Positions 1 to 11,207 of a stretch of 64,000 nucleotides of DNA are shown here, piece by piece (within the stretch, counting starts at the first letter, position 1; each line of letters opens with the position of its first letter). Below the pieces are notes generated by a model that saw nothing but the letters and a program-made list of their open reading frames with translations, was not told the origin of the DNA and did no database searches. The stretch comes from Akebia trifoliata (taxonomy: Eukaryota; Streptophyta; Magnoliopsida; Ranunculales; Lardizabalaceae), in the NCBI GenBank assembly GCA_017979445.1, contig CM030715.1:27815169-27879168 (forward strand), read 5' to 3'. Both the position numbers and the translations under genes were made by a program.

Positions 1-485
1 GCAACTTGGTTCAATTTGAGGTCAAATTGGAATCAAATTGACATAGGTCAGTTCCATTAAATAAGAATCAGAATCGAACTAAAGTCTGTTTGGTTCGATT
101 TGATTCTACGGATTGCCAATATTCTATATATTGTAAGTAATAATTTTTAGTGAAAAAATAAACATGTAATAAACATAAAATTTCATACAATAATCACTAA
201 TCTATCCATAAAAAGTTAATAGTTTATTCATGAAAAAAAAAAACCAATCTATGTCCTAATGCCCAAAATAATTCATAATAATTATTATTTACAGATATAT
301 ATATATATCTTTGTTGCATAGGGGTTCGGTTCTCAATTTGGTTCAATTCTATACAAGCTTGATCCAAGAACCAAATCAAATTGATCGGTTCTCCATTTTT
401 GTAACCTGGAATCAAACCGAACCAAACCACCCCAAAACTATTGGTTTGGTTCGATTCTCAGTTTGAACCGGACCAAGTTGCACCC
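1..485. repeat. Foldback (inverted-repeat) element, left end cut by the window
   Basis: The first bases (gcaacttggttcaatttgag) reappear as their imperfect reverse complement near 465-485 (ctcagtttgaaccggaccaagttgc at 458-482). The interior is full of short alternating gaaccaaa/tttggttc motifs that can pair with each other. This is the usual look of a non-autonomous foldback or MITE element. There is no coding potential. The left terminus and any target-site duplication lie outside the window, so the superfamily cannot be assigned. Confidence 0.5.
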
Positions 486-1190
486 CTATTGCACACCATT
501 ACTTTCTTACAAATGACTTGTGGTTTTCAATTGTTGGGTTTGTTTTCAATCTGCTCTTTAAATCTTAGGGTTAGGAAGGAAGTTCTAAGAATTTCATAAA
601 TGGATGATAAGCATGCACACTGTATATTGAGGATGAACGCACCCAGGTATTTATTTTCATTTGTTCGCCTTTCATTTTTTATTTCAAGTGAAAATGTAAA
701 ATTTTAAGCAGTTTCAAAGCAGTGACAAAAAATTGCGATTTTTTGAAAAAATCACGATTTTAACAATTGTCAATTAAATCACAATATATATATATTTTTT
801 TTCAAAAATCAGGATTAATCGTTATTTATTCAACGATTATTCTTATTTTTAAAATCACATTATTTTTCTTAGCATTTTTAAGTATTATTTTTTATAATAC
901 ATTTTTTTATACTTAAAACAATTATTTTTTACTTTTTAATTTATCAACTTTTTCCGAAACTTTCTTTTTTCGAATTTTCCCAGATCTCGACTTTGCCACT
1001 ATGTTTCAAAGTTACATATAGAGTAGGTGGGATCCATAAATAGGCCATTGCTTGGCTGCCTTGTTTGTGGGCATATATGAGGATGAAGGGAAAAAAAGAA
1101 ATGCAACTTTCTTTTTTTAAATTTGTTTTGGAGTGCAATTGGTAATGAGTGATCTGCAACTAGTCACTCTCTTAATAAGTGGTTATCAGA
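486..1190. other. AT-rich intergenic stretch, nothing recognised
   Basis: Low-complexity A/T runs with no ORF resembling a known protein and no clear terminal repeats. I see no gene here. Confidence 0.5.
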
Positions 1191-1392
1191 ATCATGGTTT
1201 TAAATCTCGTCCGAGACCAAGACAACTCGTCCAAGTTGTCTTGGTATCGTCCACCAACGAGACAAGTCGTCTCAAAGACATGGTTTGTTCTAATTCTAAG
1301 GCTTTTTTTTTTTTATTTAAATTTTGTCTGAAACGGTTCGGTCTCCTTTGTGGACAAGGCAAGACATCAAAACGACTTTTAAAACCATGATT
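1191..1392. repeat. Small MITE-like element with perfect 14-bp terminal inverted repeats
   Basis: The segment opens with atcatggttttaaa and closes with tttaaaaccatgat, a perfect inverted repeat about 200 bp apart. Between them are repeated cgtcc/gacgag motifs. The flanks both contain agaatc (1188-1193 and near 1394), a possible remnant of a target duplication. Non-coding. The superfamily is undetermined. Confidence 0.55.
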
Positions 1393-2212
1393 AGAATCAC
1401 TACTATAAATTGATTAAAAAAAAAGCGACGACTAGACAATAAGGAGCCAATCGATATTGGGAATCTTCAGAGAAAAATCAAGAAAAGAGGTTGTTTGTGT
1501 CAAATTTTAGTTTGGATTTTACTATTTTTTTTTGTTTTAGTTATGATAAGGTTTTTGGAGTTGAATTTAGTTGGTATTAACCACTTACTTGCATTGGTGT
1601 TAATAATTTGGGAATGTTTTTGTTAGTTTTCATGGGCCCGGCTATAGTTAAAATTGAAGTCAGATTAGGGGTCCAAAAATCTATTTAAGCCTGGCCCACT
1701 ATCTAAGTAGACCTTGCCATGTAAGCCCATAAAAAATTGGGCCTAATTACTTATTTTAAATCCAATCCTTTTATGCTGGGCTGCTAGCCCAGACAATTGA
1801 CACCATAGTTTTAAAACCAGGTATTATCACGTCTTGTCATGCCATCCACCAGACACGGGTACCGAGTTGACTCATAAATCATCTCTCTAATGATTCTAAG
1901 TATTTAAATGGATTTAATATTATATATTTATATTTAAATAAGAGAGCTGTTACTGGCAGTTGGCACCCCAACTTTTACTTATTACACCCCAATTTCTTAA
2001 ATTATTTATCACACCCCAATTAAAGATTGGATTTTGTTAACCTGGAAGGGCACATGTTAAAGTGCATTTTAAATACACCTTGGGAGCAAGCATTTGAGGG
2101 TAATATGATAATAAAAGATTTTTTTAAAGGCCATTTTTGATATAAAATCCAATTTTCAAAGTGTATGTATTGCACTTTAACGTATGCCCTAAGGGCACAC
2201 GTTAACGAGATC

Positions 2213-2617
2213 AGTGAAAAGTCAATGTGACGGATAGCTATTGTGAATATGTATGATCAGTTTGGAATGGAAGTCTCGAGCGTACCTTCAAAGTCTTTGA
2301 TGAGATGGATGTGTGAACGATGTTGGCGTGGAAGACTAGGATAGCGGGATTAGCCTTGAATTGATGCGGGCGGCAATTGCTTACACTCTGATGGAAAATG
2401 GGGTCTCGTACCAAACAAGTTTGATTGCCGTGTTCTCTTCATGTAGTCACTTTTTTCTGGTTGAGTATGGGCATCCACCTTTTGATTGAATGACTCGTGT
2501 GGAAAAGATGAGACCTTAGTCAGAGCATTACGGTATCATGTTGATCTGCTCGGTCGAGCTACTCTACCCGACACCGCTTTCTACCTCCTTGACTCCAACT
2601 TAATGATCAAAACACGC
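2213..2617 (+). pseudogene. Broken pentatricopeptide-repeat (PPR) protein fragment
   Basis: Translation across frames gives the succession typical of the end of a PLS-class PPR protein. A stretch near 2,254-2,330 reads RTFKVFDEMDV, stop, TMLAWKTRIAGLA. A frameshifted stretch near 2,393-2,470 reads ENGVSYQTSLIAVFSSCSH. A third near 2,520-2,560 contains SEHYG and then VDLLGRA. These match the order of a PPR motif, the AV(F/L)SSCSH segment and the E-region EHYGxMVDLLGRA signature. Several stop codons and at least two frameshifts show that it is not functional. It ends at the nested hAT MITE and lies inside putative outer TIRs, so it may be a captured fragment. Confidence 0.75.
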
Positions 2618-2625
2618 TATTCAAA

Positions 2626-2926
2626 CAGAGGCGGAGCTAGTAAGGAGTTGGTGGGGGCAATTGCCCCCACAAGACTTTCGACATCCCTATATTTTCAACT
2701 AATTACATGTCTCATTTGTCCCCACTCCCTCGCTTCTCTTCCCATTTGTCCTCACACCCTCACCTCCATTCAATTTTTTTGTTGATGACATTGCCTTTTG
2801 AAAACGACTTAAAATATCTTTTTCTTCAACTTCTAACTGAAATCTCCCTAAAACCATTAAAGTTCTTCAACTATACGACTAACCATAGTTTGCCCCCACT
2901 ACAAGAAAATCCTAGCTCTGCCCCTG
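2626..2926. mobile_element. hAT-type MITE with 8-bp target-site duplication
   Basis: The element begins cagaggcggagctag and ends ctagctctgcccctg, giving 15-bp terminal inverted repeats (CAGRGGCRGAGCTAG type). It is flanked on both sides by the identical octamer tattcaaa (2618-2625 and 2927-2934). An 8-bp duplication with CAGGGGCGGAGCTAG-like ends is characteristic of plant hAT-derived MITEs. The 301-bp body also contains ggggcaattgcccc-type internal palindromes. It is inserted in or next to the PPR pseudogene. Confidence 0.88.
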
Positions 2927-3043
2927 TATTCAAACATTACAAGGGTTTGGCTCCATTAACACTCATTCATTCAAGCAATTCTGATAGTTGTTTAGAGTTA
3001 GGATTAGGCTTATATAAAATCCAAAATCTAAAAAATGGTAATC

Positions 3044-3045
<2 letters not shown>

Positions 3046-3083
<38 letters not shown>
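3046..3083. repeat. (AC)n microsatellite
   Basis: About 19 uninterrupted AC units. Any ORF across it gives only Thr-His or Cys-Val runs and is not a gene. Confidence 0.97.
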
Positions 3084-3084
<1 letters not shown>

Positions 3085-3150
3085 TCATTCATTATTTTTA
3101 TGTTTAAATTGGGGTGTAATAAGTAAAAATTAAAGTGCCAATAGCACATC

Positions 3151-3830
3151 CAATAATAATTATGATTTTTTTTTCTTATTATAACTGCACTACTAGATTA
3201 ACACAATGTATATTTAATAAAGCTGACAAAATTTAGATCAATAAAAAAAAAGTTATTTTATATCAAAACATGCCTCAATTCGGATCTTCGACAAGTCAAT
3301 GTTGCAGATGATTCAGCTCGACAGATATTTTCAAAATATCGACTTGGACCATCTTTGAGATGAGTCATCTTGGTCTCAGACGAGTTTTAAAATGATAACT
3401 GGTGCCGAAAATAATAGGGCATTAGTCTATCATATCCATACTCAATCCAATAATTATTTTTTTAAAACATTAAAAAAAATTGGACAGTTGTCAAGCCCTA
3501 GGTCTTGTAAAGGCACCAACTTAACCCAAAAGGCTAACATGATGTCAGTTTTTGGTGGTGGGTTTGTTATTAATTTTAGTGTCTTATAAACAAAACAAAA
3601 TAAAAAGATCCAAAACCATTAACATATTGATGCATGAAAACGATCAAAAGTGGAAGTCCCACTCCAAACATCACAATGGTGAAAGCTTATTGAGTTTACT
3701 TTCCTCGTCATGCAATCAAACAAAACAAAGATAGCTGTACTCAATTAATCATCTAAATCTTAAAATCTAAAATGTTTCAAAAGCAAAGATTTGATCCAAT
3801 AATTAGATCACACATTTGATATGGCTGTAA
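3151..3830. other. Intergenic stretch, nothing recognised
   Basis: AT-rich. A cgacaagtc/gacgagttttaaaa motif near 3,290-3,390 resembles the interior of the element at 1,191-1,392 and may be a relic of the same family. No coding sequence was recognised. Confidence 0.4.
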
Positions 3831-6800
3831 TCCACATTTACTACACTTAATTCAAAGTTAAGGGTATCTCAAATGTTGATTTTGTTGGCCAAAAGACAAA
3901 CCCTTCTCTCACATCCATTTTGGCCTTTGTTGCTTAAACTATATTACATAATTTGTTTATTGTAAACTTCTTATTATAGTTAATGCCAGCTGTAAATATG
4001 GATCGATTCGATTAGATTTTGAGGTGACTTGGCCCCGAAATTCGATGGAACTAGCTACAAGTTTACTCGATGAATCATAGAGTCTACTCATCAACTTAGA
4101 TGAAACAATCCAAATAATAAAAAATAAAGACAAAGAATTGACAGAGTAAGAGAATCTCGCATGATAATGCTATATCAATCTCTCTCAATATCGTTTTTTG
4201 AAATAATATGGTAAAAATTACTATATTTAGCATGTGATGCTCTATTATTTCATCTAAAAAAATATCATGAATTTTATTTATAGTCGTTGGTATGTTTTGG
4301 ATGACAAATCAGTAAAACAATTCACTTTTCTATATTTTGAAATATGTTAAATCGTGTTTCAAGTTATAATATATTTTGAATTTGAGACGACTATTACAAT
4401 TGGGCATTAAAGCATGATTTTTGGGTTGCCGTGTCAAAATTTGGCATTGCTACCGTGGAATAGCATGTCATTTGACTTGCTTTTATGTTACTATCGCACA
4501 TCTTGACGTGAAGGTGGATAAAAAAAAATTTCACTCATTTCTCAAGGAAAAACATTTATGGTTCTCATGCATTTTCACGTCCAATATCAAGGTCACTTCA
4601 GCATTATTTTTAAATATTTTGTTTGGGATGAAACAAATCATAATGAAACAAGCATTCTCGGTCATTAAAACAAAAAATCCATTCGTCAAGATATAGTATG
4701 TAGCATCATGATATGTTACGTACTTCATCCTTCCTTCGGGATCCTAATCTTTAATATATATATATATATTATTCAAAATGCAAAATTAATATTATTATTT
4801 ATTTAAGATGCTAAAATTTATTTATCAAATATTTATAAATTCAATATTTTTTACTCATTTGAGTTGACTTGTAAGTTGTCAACTAGACTAGATGAACATT
4901 TCAGTGGAGTCATTTTAAAAACTATGGCTTAAGTAGCATCTTAATAATTAAAAAAAACCAACTAACCACCCTTTCATAAATTTTCAAGAAACCATTTTAA
5001 AAGCCTTACCATAGTTGGCCATAAAATTATGCTTATTATTATAATTTGAATGAAATCTATTAGGGGTCGACATATTAATAAAATATTATGTAGGGTTCAC
5101 ATGATTTTTAAGTGGACATATATATTCATTTTTGTTTTAAAAGTCACAAACTAATTTTGGGTATTGGCTTAAGCCCACGGAATGATGAAAATCAGGGTAT
5201 CCCCCTCACATGATTTTTAAGTGGACATATATATTCATTTTTGTATTAAAAGTTCATAAACTAATTTTGGATATTTTAAGCTTAAACCTACAAAATGATG
5301 AAAATTAGGGTATCCCCCCCACCCCCCTTTTCCCCTTTTTATAGAAGACCAACCAACAAAATCAAACGAGACATTCGTAATATTTGAATTGTTTGAAGAT
5401 TTTATTTGCTTATATATTTGTGAATGTTTATCTTAAGAGTCGAGATGCATGCATGCGGTTTTGGTGCGTGGGTGACATGGCAAGGATACATAACCTGTTG
5501 TGAGATGTCTAGTATTCTTATTGGGCTTGGACTTCAAAAAGCAAGGCAACATCAAAAGGGACCTTTCTCGATGCGTAGTGAGCTTAGTCCGAAGCGAGAG
5601 GGAAACGTCCCAAGTCAAATTACTCGATTGGACCCATGCGGGGGTTCGGGGGGCAATGCCCCCAAGGCGAATTTTTGTGTGGGTATATATTGTATTTTTG
5701 AGTAGGGATTCTTATGTTTCTTTTGCTCTGTGAGATTCCTTGCGACTGTGGATAGAAAGTATGCAATCTTTATCGTTGATAGTGGATTTTTCTCCCCCTT
5801 CTCCGAACCACATAAATCTTGTGTGTTCGTTTTGTTATTTTTCTTTAATCATGTTACGCTTCCACACAATAAAGTCATAGATCATTTTCATCGGGATACA
5901 CAAAAAAAGATGTATGGTATGTGCATTTGCCATGTCAGCCGTGTGCATTCATCATTATTCATAACTTAATTTGAAAGTAAAATACAAATGATCATAAGAT
6001 TTCATGTAAAAGTAACTTCTTGTACATTTATTGCACTTAATTCAAAGTTACAGGTATCTCAAATATTGATTTTGTTGGCCAAAAGACAAACCTTTCTCTC
6101 ACATCCATTTTGGTCTTTGTTTTTGTTACTTAAACTACATTACATATTTGTTTATTTAAAACTTCTTATTATAGTTAATGCCAGCCATAAATACGGATTG
6201 ATTCAATTAGATTTTGAGGTGACTTGGCCCCAAAATTTGATGGAACTAGTTACAAGTTTACTTGATGAATCATAGAGTCCACTCATCAACTTAGATGAAA
6301 CAATCCAAATAATACAAAATAAGGACAAAAATTTGACAGAGTAAGAGAATCTCGAATGATAATACTATATCAATCTCTCTCAATATCATTTTTCGAAACA
6401 ATATGGTAAAAATTACTATATTTAGCATGTGATGCTCCATTGTTTTATCTAAAAAAATGTCATTAATTTAATTTATAGTCGTTGGTATGTTTTGGACAAC
6501 AAATCAGTAAAACAAATCACTTTTCTATATTTTGAAATATGTTAAATCGTGTTTCAAGATATAACAATTTTTTATTTGAGACAACTATTAGAATTGGGCA
6601 TTAAAGCATGATGTTTGGGTTGCCGTGCCAAAACTTGGCATTGCTACTGCCAAATAGCATGTCATTTGACTTGCTTTTATGCTACTATTGCATATCTTGA
6701 CGTGAAGGTGGATAGGAATTTTTTTTACTCGTTTCTCAAGGAAAAACATTTATGATTCTCATACACTTTCACGACCAATATTTAGGTCACTTCAGTATTA

Positions 6801-7195
6801 TTCTTAAATATTCTGTTTGGGATGAAAAAAATCATAAAGAAACAAGCACTCTCGGTCATTAAATATATATCATCATGATATGTTACGTACTAAATCCTTC
6901 CTAGGGCATCCCAATCTTTAATATTTTTTTGTGTATAAAATGCAAAATTAATATTATTATTCATTTAAGATACTAAAATTTATTTATCAAATATATATAA
7001 ATTCAACATTTTTTACTCATTTGAGTTGACTTGTAAGTTGTCAACTAGACTCCTTTCATAAATTTTCAAGAAAACGTTTTAAAAGCTTTACCATAGTTGC
7101 CCATAAAATTATGCTTGTTGTTATAATTTGAATGAAATCTAATAGGGTCAACATATTAATAAAATATTATGTAAGGTTCACATGATTTTTAAGTG

Positions 7196-7197
<2 letters not shown>

Positions 7198-7232
<35 letters not shown>
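7198..7232. repeat. (TA)n microsatellite in tandem unit 2
   Basis: An uninterrupted AT dinucleotide run. The matching site in unit 1 (around 5,116) has only a short tatata tract, so this is a unit-specific expansion. Confidence 0.9.
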
Positions 7233-7234
<2 letters not shown>

Positions 7235-9294
7235 TTTTTGTATTAAAAGTCATAAACTAATTTAGGGTATTTTAGGCTTAAACTCACGAAATGATGAAAA
7301 TTAGGGTGTCCCCCTCACATGATTTTTAAGTGGACATATGTATGTTCATTTTTATATTAAAAGTTCATAAACTAATTTTGGGTATTTAGGCTTAAACCAA
7401 CAAAATGATGAATATATAAATACCACCCCCCCCCCTCCCCCGCCCAAAGACTATGCAACAAAATCAAACAAGACATCCGCAATATTTGAATTGTTTGAAT
7501 ATTTTATTTGTTTATATATTTGTGAATGTTTATCTTAAGAATCGAGATGAATGTAGGCGATTTTGATGCACGGCTAACATGGCAAGGTACATAACCTGTT
7601 GTGAGATGTCTAGCATTCTTATTGGGTTTGGACTTCAAGAGGCAAAACAATATCAAAAAGGACTTTTCTTGATGCGTAGTGGGCTCAATCCGAAGCGAGA
7701 GGGCTACATCCCAAGTCAAGTTACTCGATTGGGCCCATGCAGGGGTTCGGGGGCAATGCCCCCAAGGTGAATTTTTTTTCAGTATATTGTATTTTAGAGT
7801 AGGGTTTCTTATGGTTTTTTTTTTTTTTTTGTTACTCTGTGAGGTTCCTTGAAACCATGGACAGAAAGTCTGAAATCTTTATCGTTGATTGTAGATTTTT
7901 CTCCCTCTCCTCCGTGGACGTAGGTAATTTACTGAACCACGTAAATCCTATGTGTTCATTTTGTTAATTTTTCTTTAATCTTGTTACGCTTCCACACAAA
8001 AGAGTCATAGATCATTTTCATCAGGATACACATAAATAAGATGTACGGTATGTGCCCTTGCCACGTCAACCGTGTGCATTCATCGTTATTCATAACTTAA
8101 TTTGAAAGTAAAATGCAAATAATTATAAGATTTCATGTAAAAATAACTTCTCGTACATTTACTACACTTAATTCAAAGTTATGGGTATCTCAAATATTGA
8201 TTTTGTTGGTCAAAAGACAAACCCTTCTCTTTCGCCCATTTTGGCCTTTGTTGCTTAAACTATATTATATATTTGTTTATTTAAAGCTTCTTCTTATAGT
8301 TATTGCCAGCTGTAAATACGGATTGATTCGATTAGATTTTGAGGTGACTTGATTCCGAAATTCAATGGAACTAGCTACAAGTTTACTCGATGAATCATAG
8401 AGTCTACTCATCAACTTAGATGAAACAATTCAAATAATACAAAATAAGGACAAAGAATTGACAGAGTAAGAGAATCTCGAATGATAATGCTATATCAATC
8501 TCTCTCAATATCATTTTTTGAAACAATATAGTAAAACTACTATATTTAGCATGTTATGCCCCATTGTTTTGTCTAAAAAAAAATATCATTAATTTAATTT
8601 ATAGTCGTTGGCATGTTTTGGACGACAAATCAGTAAAACAATTCACTTTTCTATATTTTGAAATATGTTAAATCGTGTTTCAAGATATAACATATTTTGT
8701 ATTTGAAACAACTATTAGAATTGGGCATTAAAGCATGATTTTTGGGTTGCCGTGCCAAAACTTGGCATTGCTACCGTGGAATAGCATGTCATTTGACTTG
8801 CTTTTATGCTACTATTGCACATCTTGACGTGAAAGTTGGATAGGAATTTTTTTTACTCGTTTCTCAAGGAAAAACATTTATGGTTCCCATACATTTTCAC
8901 GTCCAATATTGAGGTCACTTCAGCATTATTCTTAAATATTCTGTTTGGGATGAAAAAAATCATAAAGAAACAAGCACTCTCGGTCATTAAAATTAAAATC
9001 CAATGGTCAAGACAAAATATGTATCATCATAATATGTTATGTACTAAATCCTTCTTAGGGCATCCCATTCTTTAATATAAAAAAAAAATTTGGGTACAAA
9101 ATGCAAAATTAATATTATTATTCATTTAAGATACTAAAATTTATTTATCAAATATTTATAAATTCAATATTTTTTTACTCATTTGAGTTGACTCATAAGT
9201 TGTCAACTAGTTTAGATGAACATTTGAGTGGAGTCATTTTTAAAACAATGGCTTAAGTAACATCTTAAGTATCATAAAAATATACATATATATA

Positions 9295-9652
9295 GGGAAA
9301 TGTTCAGCACCAAACATTTTGGGAAAACATTTTTCAAAACATAGGTTAGAAGTTTTGGAATGGGCTGATTTTTGGTGAGGATGGTCTCAACCGTAGAGAA
9401 CATCCTCACGAAAAATCAGTCCATTCCAAAACTTCTAACCCCATAAAAAATGGTTTACAAAAAATGGACGGTTCACAATTTTTCAACTTGTAAACATGGG
9501 GTTAGAAGTTTTGGAATGTGCTGATTTTTGGTGAGGATGATCTCCTCACCGTAGAGATCATCCTCACCAAAAATCAGCCCATTCCAAAACTTCTAATCCA
9601 TGTAGGACAAAAATGGTTGGCTAAAATGTTGGCCTAAATGTTTGGTGCTGAA
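9295..9652. mobile_element. Two-hairpin foldback element, copy 1a
   Basis: The element contains two successive stem-loops whose arms are about 40 bp and nearly identical: gttagaagttttggaatggg, gctgatttttggtgaggatg and their reverse complements. A spacer with atggacggttcac lies between them. The outer ends (tgttcagcaccaaacatttt and aaatgtttggtgctga) are also inverted repeats, so the whole element is a palindrome built of two palindromes. It begins next to a short tatata tract and abuts copy 1b head to tail. Non-coding. Confidence 0.85.
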
Positions 9653-10005
9653 TCAGCAACAAACATTTTGGCAAAACATTTTTCAAAACATGGGTTAGAA
9701 GTTTTGGAATGGGCTGATTTTTGGTGAGGATGATTTCTATGGTGAGGAGATCATCATCACCAAAAATCAGCCCATCCCAAAACATCTAACCCCATAAAAA
9801 ATGCTTTACAAAAAATGGACGGTTCACGATTTTTCAACTTGTAAATTGGGGTTAGGAGTTTTGGAATGAGCTGATTTTTGGTGAGGATGATCTCCTCACC
9901 GTAGAGATTATCCTCACTAAAAATCAACCCATTCCAAAAACTCTAACCCATGTTTTGAAAAATGTTTTGCCAAAATGTTTGTCAAAATGTTTGTTGCTCA
10001 ACGGG

Positions 10006-10010
<5 letters not shown>
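9653..10010. mobile_element. Two-hairpin foldback element, copy 1b, abutting copy 1a
   Basis: It has the same architecture as 9,295-9,652: end motif cagcaacaaacattttggc, two about 40-bp-arm hairpins, an atggacggttcacga spacer, and end motif gtttgttgctcaacgggaccct. A (TA)n tract (10,011-10,055) follows directly. Units 1 and 2 of the surrounding tandem array lack this DNA at the equivalent place (about 4,950 and 7,050), which shows that the pair is an insertion. Confidence 0.85.

Positions 10011-10055
<45 letters not shown>
10011..10055. repeat. (TA)n tract at the edge of the foldback pair
   Basis: About 22 TA units directly after the ccct end of copy 1b. The same arrangement occurs at the other family members. 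Confidence 0.95.
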
Positions 10056-10058
<3 letters not shown>

Positions 10059-10731
10059 AACGTTTTAAAAACTTTACCATAGTTGACCATAAAATTATGT
10101 TTGTTATTATAATTTGAATGAAATCTATTAGGGTCAACATATTAATAAAATATTATGTAGGATTCACATGATTTTTAAGTGGACATATATATTCATTTTG
10201 GTAGTAAAAGTCAAAAACTAATTTAGGGTATTTTAAGTTTAAACCCACAAAATGATGAAAATTAGGGTATTCCCCTGCATGATTTTTAAATGTTCAATAA
10301 ACTAATTTTGGGTATTTTAGGCTTAAACCCACAAAATGATGAGAACTAGGGTCTCCCCCCTCCCTCTATAGAAGACCAGTTAACAAAATCTAACAAGACA
10401 TTCGTAATATTTGAATTGTTTAAAGATTTTATTTGTTTATATATTTGTGCATGTTTATCTTAAGAGTTGAGATGAATGCAGGTGGTTTTGATACGCAATT
10501 GACATGGCAAGGGCACATAGTCTATTGTGAGATGTTTAGTATTCTTATTGAAAATAGACTTCAAGACGCAAGGCAGTATCAAAAGGGACCTTTCTCGATA
10601 CGTAGTGGACTCGGTTCGAATCAAGAGGGAAAGGTCCCAAGTCAAGTTACTCGATTGGGCTCATGTGGGGGTTCGAGGGCAACGCCCCCAAGGTGAATTT
10701 TTTTTTGGGTATATATTGTATTTTCAAGTAG

Positions 10732-10733
<2 letters not shown>

Positions 10734-10778
<45 letters not shown>
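10734..10778. repeat. (TA)n tract left of foldback copy 2
   Basis: A TA dinucleotide run directly before the gtgtagcgttcaatgg end of the element. The paralogous position in tandem units 1 and 2 (about 5,705 and 7,800) has no such tract. Confidence 0.95.
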
Positions 10779-10781
<3 letters not shown>

Positions 10782-11127
10782 TAGCGTTCAATGGCCAACA
10801 GTTTGGCAAACACTTTTTCAAAACATGGGTTAGAGGTCTTGGAATGGGCTGGTTTTTGGTGAGGATGATCTCTACGGTGAGGAGATCATCCTCACCAAAA
10901 ATCAGCCCATTCCAAAACTTCTAGCCCCAGTTTATAAGTTGAAAATTTGTGAACCGTCAATTTTTTGTAAATCATTTTTGATGGGGTTAGAAGTTTTGGA
11001 ATGGGCTGATTTTTGGTGATGATGATCTCCTCACCGTAGAGATCATCCTCACCAAAAATCAGCCTATTCCAAGACCTCTAACCCATGTTTTGAAAAATGT
11101 GTTTGCCAAACTGTTGGCCATTGAACA

Positions 11128-11133
<6 letters not shown>
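10779..11133. mobile_element. Two-hairpin foldback element, copy 2
   Basis: The outer inverted repeat is very clear: gttcaatggccaacagtttg at the left and caaactgttggccattgaac at the right. Inside are two stem-loops with arms around ggaatgggctg and gatcatcctcaccaaaaatc, separated by a spacer containing gtgaaccgtcaattttttgt. The element is bounded by (TA)n on both sides and interrupts the third tandem unit. No ORF. Confidence 0.9.

Positions 11134-11204
<71 letters not shown>
11134..11204. repeat. (TA)n tract right of foldback copy 2
   Basis: About 35 TA units, the longest dinucleotide run in the window. ORFs reading Ile-Tyr repeats across it are artefacts. Confidence 0.97.

Positions 11205-11207
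<3 letters not shown>

Larger units (their letters stand above)
1945..3150. mobile_element. Putative non-autonomous TIR element carrying a PPR gene fragment
   Basis: Near 1,945-2,000 the sequence runs ttggcaccccaacttttact and continues with a tattacacccc motif. Near 3,105-3,145 the reverse complement appears (ggggtgtaataagtaaaaat followed by a gtgccaatagcac motif). These make imperfect terminal inverted repeats of about 40-45 bp around a 1.2-kb interior. The interior holds a broken PPR coding fragment and a nested hAT-type MITE. Capture of gene fragments between TIRs is known from Pack-MULEs and other Pack-TIR elements. That interpretation is an inference, because I could not find a convincing target-site duplication for the outer element. 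Confidence 0.4.

Noticed and set aside
2967..3149. ORFs with Thr-His or Cys-Val runs
   Set aside because: They read through the (AC)n microsatellite.
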